Of a DNA stretch of 35,588 bases, positions 29,482-35,588 are shown in pieces. The position numbers and the translations under genes are program-made. A model generated the notes under the pieces. It searched no databases and was not told the origin of the DNA. It saw only the letters and a list, made by a program, of their open reading frames with translations. Numbering within the stretch: the stretch's first letter is position 1; each line of letters begins with the position of its first letter. The DNA lies in NCBI RefSeq assembly GCF_009725235.1, contig NZ_WJFC01000131.1, positions 1 through 35,588 of the forward strand, given 5' to 3'. Source of the DNA: Scytonema sp. UIC 10036. Its GTDB lineage: Bacteria > Cyanobacteriota > Cyanobacteriia > Cyanobacteriales > Nostocaceae.

Positions 29482-30978
29482 ATGGGAAATTCTGCGAGAA
29501 AGGTTAAAAATAATCCTTTAATCCTTATGGCAAATCAACTATTTGTAGCAGCAACCTTCATTGGATTTCTTGTCCTAATCGTCTCTGTCGGAATTTACTC
29601 ATCCACTCGCAAGCAAAATACTACTGCTGATTACATACTAGCAAGTCGAGCAGTCAGTCCTTGGCTAACTGCCTTGTCAGCAATGTCTACGGGACAGAGT
29701 GGTTTGTTGTTTCTAGGTCAGGTTGGTTTTGCCTACAAAATAGGAATTTCTTCTATTTGGCTGGTTATTGGCTGGGCAATAGGAGATTATTTAGCTTGGT
29801 TGTTCTTTTTCAAACGGTTAAGACAAATTTCAGAAGACACCTCGTCTGATACAGTTTCTGCTTTTCTGGCTCAAAATCACTCCGGTGCTCGTTGGATTTC
29901 TATTGTGTCGGCTGTGGTAATTATCGCTTTTCTGGGTTCCTACGCAGCATCACAACTGGTAGCAGGAAGCAAAGCTCTTCACGTAGTGTTTGGTTGGGAC
30001 TACTCACTAGGAATTGTGCTGGGAGCTATCATCGTTATTATTTACTGTTTTTCTGGGGGTGTTCGTGCCGAAATCTGGACAGATGCAGCTCAAGGAATCG
30101 TTATGATTGCTTCGTTGCTGTTACTGCTAACTGTTGCGATCGCCAAATGTGGTGGTATCGGCGAACTCTGGACAAAACTTTCTTCCATTGACTCGCAACT
30201 CGTTAACTTAAATCCCAAAAATCTTCCTCTGGGCTTTGTGCCTTTTTTTATTGGCTGGATAGTAGCTGGGTTTGGAGTAGTCGGTCAACCACATATATTG
30301 GTGAGAGCTATGGCGATCGACTCACCTAACAATATTAACCGTGCTCTCAATATCAAAACCATTTGTGCTCTGATTAATTCTTTTTCTGCTATTGGTATAG
30401 GATTGACGGCAAGAGTACTTCTGCCCGGATTGATGACGGGAGGCGATCCAGAATTAGCTTTACCTTATTTAGCCGGTGAGTTATTACCTGCTATCTTTGT
30501 TGGGCTGATGCTATCAGGAGTCTTTGCTGCTACCATGTCTACTGCCGATTCTCAAATCCTTTGTTGTTCGGCAGCGATTACGCAAGATATATTTCCTCAA
30601 TTTGCCAATTCTTACAGACTGGTAAAGTTAGGAACCTTAACAGTAGCAATGATAGTTTTAAGCATTGCACTCGCAGGTGATAATAATGTCTTTCTTTTCG
30701 TCACATTTTCTTGGTCTGCTTTAGCTTCAGCATTAGGTCCATTACTCATGTTGCGTGTTTGGCAGTTTCCTATCACTACACCTGTGGCTATATTAATGAT
30801 GGTGGCTGGTATTGCTGCGGCTCTCAGTTGGAATCTTGTCTTGAAATTGTCTCCTATTGTTTACGAAGTTCTGCCGGGAATGGTTGCAGGTATGCTTGTT
30901 TATTTGATAGCTCGTATTTTTACAAAAAAAAGGCAGATGGTAGAAGACGGAAGGGGGAAGATAGAAGGCAGAAGGTAG
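29482..30978 (+). CDS. Sodium:solute symporter (SSS family, PutP-like)
   Basis: 498 residues; a second ATG at 29527 (MANQLFVAATFIGFLVLIVS) would begin at the first membrane span and may be the true start. Twelve to thirteen hydrophobic spans. Family features: YILASRAVSPWLTALSAMST and GQSG after the first span, GWAIGDYLAWLFFFKRLRQI, FSGGVRAEIWTDAAQGIVMI (the SSS signature around the sixth span), QPHILVRAMAI, and LMLSGVFAATMSTADSQILC. It should import proline or another small solute with Na+. The last 15 or so codons (MVEDGRGKIEGRR) come from a 'gaagacggaaggggga' intergenic repeat, so the C-terminal tail is not conserved family sequence. No SD is seen. surE follows 85 bases later. Confidence 0.9.
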   Translation: MGNSARKVKNNPLILMANQLFVAATFIGFLVLIVSVGIYSSTRKQNTTADYILASRAVSPWLTALSAMSTGQSGLLFLGQVGFAYKIGISSIWLVIGWAIGDYLAWLFFFKRLRQISEDTSSDTVSAFLAQNHSGARWISIVSAVVIIAFLGSYAASQLVAGSKALHVVFGWDYSLGIVLGAIIVIIYCFSGGVRAEIWTDAAQGIVMIASLLLLLTVAIAKCGGIGELWTKLSSIDSQLVNLNPKNLPLGFVPFFIGWIVAGFGVVGQPHILVRAMAIDSPNNINRALNIKTICALINSFSAIGIGLTARVLLPGLMTGGDPELALPYLAGELLPAIFVGLMLSGVFAATMSTADSQILCCSAAITQDIFPQFANSYRLVKLGTLTVAMIVLSIALAGDNNVFLFVTFSWSALASALGPLLMLRVWQFPITTPVAILMMVAGIAAALSWNLVLKLSPIVYEVLPGMVAGMLVYLIARIFTKKRQMVEDGRGKIEGRR

Positions 30979-31034
30979 AAAATTAAGATAAAAACCGATA
31001 AATTAAAGAATGTAAACATAGCTAAAATCCCACG

Positions 31035-31066
31035 AGTGACAAATGACACTTGACAAATGACAAATG
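31035..31066. repeat. TGACAAATGAC repeats running into the surE start codon
   Basis: Repeated 'gtgacaaatgacacttgac' and 'aaatgacaaatgacc' words end at the surE ATG (31064), leaving no SD. The repeat seems to have replaced the native leader up to the start codon. Confidence 0.6.
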
Positions 31067-31447
31067 ACCATAATTCTTACAAATGATGACGGGATCGACG
31101 CCCCTGGCATTCGCGCACTTCTGAAAGCTGTCAATCATCAAGAAGTTATTATTGCCGCTCCAAGAGATCACCTCTCTGGTTGCGGACACCAAGTTACAAC
31201 CACTCAAGCAATTCAAGTGAACCGACGCTCAGACAATGAGTATGCGATCGCAGGCACTCCTGCAGATTGTGTCAGAATTGCAATATCACATATTTGTCCA
31301 AATATCAAGTGGGTACTATCTGGCATCAATGCAGGAGGAAATCTCGGAGTTGATGCCTACATTTCCGGTACTGTTGCGGCAGTGCGAGAAGCTGCAATGA
31401 ACGGTATTCCCGGAATTGCGGTTTCTCACTATCGCAAACGAAATGTA
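31064..31447 (+). pseudogene. surE: SurE 5'/3'-nucleotidase, N-terminal part, gene split by an IscB element
   Basis: Codons 1-128 of SurE: metal site TNDDGIDAPG (Asp8, Asp9), HLSGCGHQVT (Ser near 38), SGINAGGNLGVDAYISGTVA, and AAMNGIPGIAVSHYRKRNV. At about 31447 the frame enters the inserted element and stops at 31477 after a foreign tail. The remaining 97 codons are at 33098-33391 in the same relative frame, and rejoining (N-V then V-D-W-D) gives about 225 residues, normal for SurE. Intact SurE is a metal-dependent nucleoside monophosphate phosphatase. This piece keeps the metal ligands but loses the C-terminal dimer-swapping region, so it is probably inactive. Confidence 0.93.
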
Positions 31448-31456
31448 GTCAAGATA

Positions 31457-32833
31457 TCAAATAGCGTTAAAACGTAATAAATCATGGTCAATCGTAGTAA
31501 AACTGTATTCATAGCCATCGGATCGATGAATAAGTTTAATGTGTTGTAAACCAATTTCAATCCGATGCCCGCTAATTAGTACCTCTACTCCTCTATTTGT
31601 AGGCGTTTTGACTCTAGCACGATAAATTCCCGCTTTAATGTGTTTGCGATCTTTGAGCAGATTACAAATCACATAATCACCAGCTGTAGCGTGAGTATAT
31701 TTCTGATTTTTACTCACTAACTTGACTTCTTTTTTACCAGTGATGGGATTCTTTTTGATGCTAGCGATCGCTGGAAAACCTTTAGCATTGACTCTCTGTA
31801 CTTGTCTTGTGCCGTGTCCTTTACAAGTAAGGCGCAATGGTTGACATATTCGCAATTTAACTATTTCTGATGTTCCTACACAAGCGCTATCAATCCAGTG
31901 AGCTTTTGGTAATCCGCTTTGAATACGAATCATTTTAGTAGATGCACCATCACCACTGATTACAGGTAATCCGAATTGCTGTGCCTGGTAAAATATGGCT
32001 TTACGGGTAGAGTTAACAGCCGCAGCATCACTTAATGACTTTTTCTGATGTGATTTAATTTTTTGAAGAATTTCGCCTTTGTTCTTGAGAAATTGCTCTA
32101 TTGGCTTATTTCCCTTTTTCTGGTTACATTTCTCGCATGATAAAGTCAGGTTTGAGAATCGGTCACTGCCTCCTTTACTTCGTGCATTAATGTGTTCTAT
32201 TTGTAAGGGGACATCTGTTTGACCACAATAAACACATTCTCTACCCCAATGCTCAAGCAACGCTTCGCGTAGAGTGTAACCCCACAGTGTCCCCTGCTGA
32301 TATTCGATCCCTTCGATATCAGGTGTTTCCAATTTTTGCAGATCGAATTTAACAGATTCAATTGCAATTGATTTAATGGGAGCTATTTTCAGCAATCGTT
32401 TGATCCAAGTCTGGGTGGTTAACAACCGATGCCTTAAAGATGGTGCTAGCCAACCATCTGGCTTTTTGCGGTCAAACCGTTTTTTACGATAGCGAAGTCT
32501 TCTGGATCTTCTAGAACGTCGAACACCAGCACGTTTAATCAATTCCATTTTAATACGATCACCTCGGTGTTCTAATTCCATTGCCCAGACAACTTCATTC
32601 TTATTTAAATCTACTAAGCTAATCCCCGTAAATTTTGAACCGGGATCGCAGCGAAGTTCTAAATAGGGTTCTACATTTTCATCAACATCCTTATCTAGAA
32701 TTAGAGTAAATGGGAATAGCCTTAGCTTCCTAGCTTTGCCCTGAGACTGTAGAATCCTCGCTCTAGCTGGTGTTGTTGGTTTTAGTATTTTGCCATTCTT
32801 GCTTAAAATGAATATTGAGTTTGTAATCATCAT
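31457..32833 (-). CDS. iscB: IscB RNA-guided nuclease (split RuvC plus HNH, Cas9 ancestor family)
   Basis: 458 residues; ATG at 32833 with GGGAG 9 bases upstream. In order: PLMP-like N-terminus (ILKPTTPARARILQSQGKAR, 17-36); RuvC-I Asp63 (RCDPGSKFTG); arginine-rich bridge helix (RAGVRRSRRSRRLRYRKKRF, 101-120); RuvC-II Glu159 (IAIESVKF); HNH domain (about 195-245) with CVYC (200-203), catalytic His214 in IEHINARSKGG and CEKC (233-236); RuvC-III with AHWIDSACV (His312, Asp315); and a C-terminal TAM-recognition region. All catalytic residues are present, so it should nick both strands at a site chosen by its omega-RNA. Sits in surE with no tnpA; together with the TnpB element this locus holds two kinds of transposon-encoded guided nuclease. 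Confidence 0.95.
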   Translation of the reverse strand: MMITNSIFILSKNGKILKPTTPARARILQSQGKARKLRLFPFTLILDKDVDENVEPYLELRCDPGSKFTGISLVDLNKNEVVWAMELEHRGDRIKMELIKRAGVRRSRRSRRLRYRKKRFDRKKPDGWLAPSLRHRLLTTQTWIKRLLKIAPIKSIAIESVKFDLQKLETPDIEGIEYQQGTLWGYTLREALLEHWGRECVYCGQTDVPLQIEHINARSKGGSDRFSNLTLSCEKCNQKKGNKPIEQFLKNKGEILQKIKSHQKKSLSDAAAVNSTRKAIFYQAQQFGLPVISGDGASTKMIRIQSGLPKAHWIDSACVGTSEIVKLRICQPLRLTCKGHGTRQVQRVNAKGFPAIASIKKNPITGKKEVKLVSKNQKYTHATAGDYVICNLLKDRKHIKAGIYRARVKTPTNRGVEVLISGHRIEIGLQHIKLIHRSDGYEYSFTTIDHDLLRFNAI

Positions 32834-33097
32834 TTGATGAATCTCCCTATTGGGGTATAGTTTGCCTTGACACGGCTTAAGAGCTTCACATGATAGTTAT
32901 GGTTTTGCACTGTCGTGATGCAGCCATGTTCCTTCCCCGACGCTTGAGGCTGGCTAACCTCATTGAGTCATCACTCTTAAGCGGACTAAAATCCTTGCGG
33001 ATAACATAGAATAAACAGTTCTATGCTGAGTCATGGTGAAGTCAGTTAATCGAATTGCTCCGATTGACTACGAATTACTCCGTTTCACGAACTTCTC
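32834..33097 (-). ncRNA. IscB omega-RNA
   Basis: About 264 bases upstream of iscB, no coding frame, several hairpins (e.g. GCATAGAACTG with its complement near 33010-33030) and the word run CAAGCGTCGGGGAAGGAACA then GAAGCTCTTAAGCC on the minus strand, which I recognise from IscB scaffolds. The guide would be the first bases upstream, that is surE sequence from 33098 read on the minus strand (ending CCCAATCTAC). Confidence 0.8.
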
Positions 33098-33391
33098 GTA
33101 GATTGGGATGTTTTGGCAAGATGGACATCTGATGTTTTGGCTGATTTACTCAACCGTCCTTTAGAACCAGAAACCTTCTGGAACGTCAACCTACCCCATC
33201 TTATGCCAAGAGAACCCGATCCAGAAGTAGTGTTTTGTCAACCCTGTACAAAACCCTTACCTATCAACTACCGTGTTGAAGGTGATAATTTTTATTATTA
33301 TGGAGAGTACGCCAAACGCGATCGCACTCCCGGCAGCGACGTAGATATATGCTTTTCCGGTAAAATTGCCATTACTCAGTTAAAGATTTAA
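33098..33391 (+). pseudogene. surE: SurE, C-terminal part (continues 31064-31447)
   Basis: 97 codons beginning VDWDVLARWTSDVLADLLNR, then FWNVNLPHLMPREPDPEVVF, NYRVEGDNFYYYGEYAKRDR and the closing TPGSDVDICFSGKIAITQLK. These are the last strands and the dimerisation arm of cyanobacterial SurE. There is no start codon belonging to this part. It follows directly on the inserted IscB element, and excision would restore the gene. Confidence 0.93.
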
Positions 33392-33414
33392 CCAAGAAAG
33401 GTACACATCATCCT

Positions 33415-33789
33415 TCATTCCGATGGTCCTTCAATCAACGTCATGAGACGATCTAAGGTTCGCGTCAGCTGTGTGAGTTTTTGCAAAGAGTCATCTTGAG
33501 TGTCCGCAAGAGTTTGCACGGCATCACACAGGGCAAAAATTTGATACCCTTGCTGCTGTAGTTGTCTTCCTTGTGCTTCAACTTGGACGCTAAGATTATC
33601 CACTCTTTCTGCGAGACGTTCTATAGTCTCTGTAGTAGAAAGCACAGCTTCTCCAATTTGTTCCACGATGGACTCTAATCTGCCTACTTTGATTTGAGAC
33701 CCTGCTAGTACCATTTCTTTTGCACCTTCGGTTTGATAGTTTTCAGTATTTTCTTGTAAGAAATTTGAAATAAATATATAGTCAGCCAT
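33415..33789 (-). CDS. Small coiled-coil protein
   Basis: 124 residues. After a variable N-terminus (1-30) it is one long helix with heptad pattern: KVGRLESIVEQIGEAVLSTT, ETIERLAERVDNLSVQVEAQ, GRQLQQQGYQIFALCDAVQT and LTQLTRTLDRLMTLIE. No membrane span, signal or catalytic motif. Short cyanobacterial coiled-coil proteins of this type are common and their roles are largely unknown; a structural or scaffold part is the neutral guess. It converges with surE, 23 bases between the stops. No SD is evident before the ATG at 33789. Confidence 0.68.
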   Translation of the reverse strand: MADYIFISNFLQENTENYQTEGAKEMVLAGSQIKVGRLESIVEQIGEAVLSTTETIERLAERVDNLSVQVEAQGRQLQQQGYQIFALCDAVQTLADTQDDSLQKLTQLTRTLDRLMTLIEGPSE

Positions 33790-33934
33790 GCAAAATAAAC
33801 ATTGCTGATTGAATAGTATTCTGCTAAAGTCTCTAATACACTGGTGTAAACCCTTAATTTAGAGCGTTTTCACGATTTGTAATCAAAAGTATTTTCTCGG
33901 AGATGCACAGAACAAAGTTAAATTCTGTTCCAAT

Positions 33935-34025
33935 ACTTGTCGGTTAAGCCGAAAAAGTCGAAAACGCGTAGGTTGGGTTGAGGAACGAAACCCAACTTGT
34001 CAGTTAAGCCGAAAAATCCGAAAAC
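33935..34025 (+). repeat. Pair of 31-base direct repeats spaced 60 bases, with a hairpin between
   Basis: 33935-33965 and 33995-34025 (starting ACTTGTCGGTTAAGCCGAAA and ACTTGTCAGTTAAGCCGAAA) match at 28 of 31. Between them GTTGGGTT pairs with AACCCAAC. Part of this (33978-33996) is an inverse copy of 1965-1983. Confidence 0.7.
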
Positions 34026-34119
34026 ACTGCAATTTCCATCTCCGAGCAGTATTGACAGGTAACCCGATTTTAAGATCGGTGACAGCGAGGCTCTGCTTCG
34101 TACTCTGTGGTAAAGCACA

Positions 34120-34167
34120 GGAGGCGGAGCCTCCCGTAAGGCATTCCCAGGCTGAGCCTGGGAACGA
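34120..34167. repeat. Palindromic repeats GGCGGAGCCTCC and CCCAGGCTGAGCCTGGG
   Basis: Two adjacent palindromes, GAGGC-type (34120-34135) and CCCAGGCTGAGCCTGGG (34147-34163), form the compound repeat often seen between genes of filamentous cyanobacteria. Confidence 0.6.
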
Positions 34168-34485
34168 GGTTGTAAAAAGTTTCGAATGCCCCTCAAAATC
34201 ATTGTGGTGGACTACTAGTCACCAGTCACTGCTCCCTGATGTACTTAAGATAGTAGTAATTTATAACACACAGTACAGAAATTATCCACACTTCTATTTA
34301 CAATTCATCGCCCAAAAGTTAGATCTATTTTTCTTTATACGAAATTTATAATAGATCGCGATCTCATGCAGATGGATGAAGATTCAGTGAAAGTACTGTT
34401 GATCTCGATTCCCTTTTATGGAACTGAGTTTATAGTCAAAGTAATTATTACGTGATTCTACGTTTTTCGCTCAACTGGCTTGACA

Positions 34486-35163
34486 ATGTACCAGATATCT
34501 TACACAACCATTGTTGAAGGTGCAGCTGCTAATACTTGGGATTTGCAACTAGAACCTCATGCTTCTGTCAACTCTAAATTTAAACGTCTCTTAGACATCT
34601 TAGGAAGTTTAGTAGGTCTATTCATTCTTGCAATTATATTCCTACCCGTGGCAGTAGCAATTAAACTAGATAGCCCCGGTCCAATCTTCTTCTCTCAAGA
34701 ACGTTACGGGCTTCACGGACGCTCCTTCCGCCTGTGGAAATTTCGCTCTATGGTTTCAAATGCCGAACAATTGAAATCAATGGTGAGAAATGAAGCCAAC
34801 GGTCTTATTTTTAAGAGTAAAAATGATTTTAGAGTAACAAAAGTAGGACGGTTTTTAAGAAGTACAAGCTTGGATGAATTGCCACAGTTTTGGAACGTTC
34901 TAGTAGGTGAAATGAGTTTGGTAGGTACTCGTCCCCCTACAGCAGATGAGGTAGCCCAATACAATCAACGCCACTGGCAACGTTTAAACGTTAAACCTGG
35001 GTTAACTGGTGAATGGCAAGTCAACGGTCGCTCTCACGTAAAGGATTTTGAGCAAATTGTAGATCTGGACTTGCAATATCAAAAGAAGTGGTCTTCATTG
35101 TACGATTTACTCTTGATCGCCCGGACGTTCATCATCCTTCTAGGTCGGGTTGGAGCTTTTTAG
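34486..35163 (+). CDS. Polyisoprenyl-phosphate sugar-1-phosphate transferase (short WbaP/PglC type)
   Basis: 225 residues from the ATG at 34486; a TTG two codons earlier is possible. After a variable N-terminus (1-30) comes the reentrant membrane helix (about 37-60: LLDILGSLVGLFILAIIFLP) and the catalytic PGT domain: KLDSPGPIFFSQERYGLHGR, FRLWKFRSMV, the DELPQFWNVLVGEMSLVGTR block, and PGLTGEWQVNGRS; it ends in a short hydrophobic segment. It transfers a hexose-1-phosphate from a UDP-sugar to undecaprenyl phosphate, starting exopolysaccharide or O-antigen-type repeat units. The short monotopic form is normal for PGT small subfamilies. No SD. No other polysaccharide gene is in the remaining window, so its product is unknown. 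Confidence 0.92.
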   Translation: MYQISYTTIVEGAAANTWDLQLEPHASVNSKFKRLLDILGSLVGLFILAIIFLPVAVAIKLDSPGPIFFSQERYGLHGRSFRLWKFRSMVSNAEQLKSMVRNEANGLIFKSKNDFRVTKVGRFLRSTSLDELPQFWNVLVGEMSLVGTRPPTADEVAQYNQRHWQRLNVKPGLTGEWQVNGRSHVKDFEQIVDLDLQYQKKWSSLYDLLLIARTFIILLGRVGAF

Positions 35164-35282
35164 AAAAGACTAGCTACGAGTTGTTAGTCATTAATTTGTA
35201 GCTAATACAAACTTAACTTAGAGGGTTGGTAAATACGCAGTACTAAGTATTATGTAAACCCAAGTCAGCAATGTGAAATAAT

Positions 35283-35318
35283 AAGAGGGTGCGATTTCAA
35301 ATTAGGAACCACCCTTTT
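35283..35318. terminator. Bidirectional terminator between convergent genes
   Basis: AAGAGGGTG (35283-35291) pairs with CACCCTTTT (35310-35318), one G-U pair, 18-base loop, followed on plus by ATTTTATG. It lies 120 bases after the sugar-transferase stop and 47 before the end of the convergent response-regulator gene, so it can serve both. Confidence 0.6.
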
Positions 35319-35364
35319 ATTTTATGTAAAACTTAAGCAGTCTGAAAAAGGAGAGGAGATTACG

Positions 35365-35588
35365 TTATTTCCATTCCAGAATTTCAGCAACCTGCTCTGC
35401 AAATTTTAAGATTTCAAAAGGTTTAGAAATTATTCCTACCACATTTAAATTGACAAATTGATTTAAGTTTATTTTTTGCACTTTATCAATTAGTAAAATC
35501 ATGGGAACTTTTTGATTGATTAAATGACTTTGTAACTCTTGAAAAAAGGAAAAGTTGTCTAAATGAGCCATTATTACATCTATAATCA
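35365..35588 (-). CDS. Response regulator receiver domain, C-terminal part (runs off the window)
   Basis: The frame is open to the window end. It begins IIDVIMAHLDN, where the Asp (about 35577-35579) is the phospho-acceptor of a receiver domain (usual form DL.ImD..MP.mdG; here Ala replaces the Pro). Then follow VPMILLIDKV (the Thr/Ser position of strand 4 appears to be Ile-Asp), and GIISKPFEILKFAEQVAEIL with the conserved Lys-Pro. It ends WK 8 residues after the last helix, so the protein finishes with the receiver domain; an N-terminal partner domain may lie outside. The loss of the usual strand-4 Thr/Ser suggests altered switching. Output and partner kinase unknown. Confidence 0.75.
   Translation of the reverse strand, partial: IIDVIMAHLDNFSFFQELQSHLINQKVPMILLIDKVQKINLNQFVNLNVVGIISKPFEILKFAEQVAEILEWK

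Larger units (their letters stand above)
31448..33097. mobile_element. IscB-carrying IS200/IS605-like element inserted in surE
   Basis: About 1.65 kb holding only iscB (minus) and its upstream omega-RNA region; no tnpA, so it depends on a transposase elsewhere. The ends are inferred from the surE reading frame: left ...AATGTA (31442-31447), right GTAGATTGG... (33098 on). The shared GTAG makes the joint uncertain by up to four bases. No target duplication. The iscB stop lies only 9 bases from the left end, the usual compact layout. Confidence 0.85.
33790..34485. other. Gene-free, repeat-rich stretch
   Basis: About 700 bases. Holds the 60-base-spaced direct repeats at 33935-34025, a GTTGGGTT/AACCCAAC hairpin (33972-33996), and the 'ggcggagcctccc...cccaggctgagcctggg' palindromes at 34120-34167. 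Open frames here consist only of these repeats. 34200-34480 is AT-rich and probably contains the sugar-transferase promoter. Confidence 0.6.

Noticed and set aside
33918..34202. 94-codon minus-strand frame
   Set aside because: Made entirely of dispersed palindromic and direct repeats; the translation repeats FGLTDK without a protein family.

Overview
This looks like a filamentous cyanobacterium, probably Nostocales. The octamer GCGATCGC (HIP1-type) recurs, low-complexity and palindromic intergenic repeats are abundant, a PEP-CTERM protein is present, and rpsB, tsf and RecG are of cyanobacterial type. The first 47 bases are not genomic: they end in the 19-base Tn5 mosaic end used in Nextera libraries, so the contig really starts at about 48.

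Layout. 48-1100: a partial TPR gene and decayed fragments of WD40 and dnaB genes. 1600-1800: a short peptide with a double-glycine leader. 2145-6869 (minus): a compact cassette reading AraC-type regulator, ThDP-dependent (acetolactate-synthase-like) enzyme, KAS III-like ketosynthase, SDR reductase. It is bracketed by two 37-base direct repeats with one mismatch. 7604-12978: a secreted EndoU-like RNase, a 35-residue membrane protein, a zinc-type CDF transporter, a PEP-CTERM protein and a GT2 glycosyltransferase. 13094-18883: a housekeeping block of rpsB (with a leader that can fold into an SD-adjacent pseudoknot), tsf, a conserved hypothetical gene and recG, whose N-terminal part is out of frame across a repeat-filled linker.

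19108-29481 is an accessory island. An IS200/IS605-type element (tnpB plus a frameshifted tnpA) sits inside a small HEPN-like gene. That gene overlaps by ATGA a 919-residue protein carrying a KGGVGRT MinD/ParA-like domain and a second P-loop NTPase domain. This pair is the best candidate here for an undescribed conflict or defence system. Also present are a DUF1232 gene, a broken TPR gene, a Panacea-type toxin-antitoxin candidate, and two roughly 850-base direct copies of a gene ending in a probable ribbon-helix-helix domain.

29482-33391: a sodium:solute symporter, then surE split by a 1.65-kb element carrying an apparently intact iscB and its upstream omega-RNA. Both RNA-guided-nuclease elements interrupt their host genes so cleanly that the reading frames can be rejoined. 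33415-35588: a coiled-coil protein, a repeat-rich gap, a polyisoprenyl-phosphate sugar transferase, a terminator, and a response regulator running off the window end.
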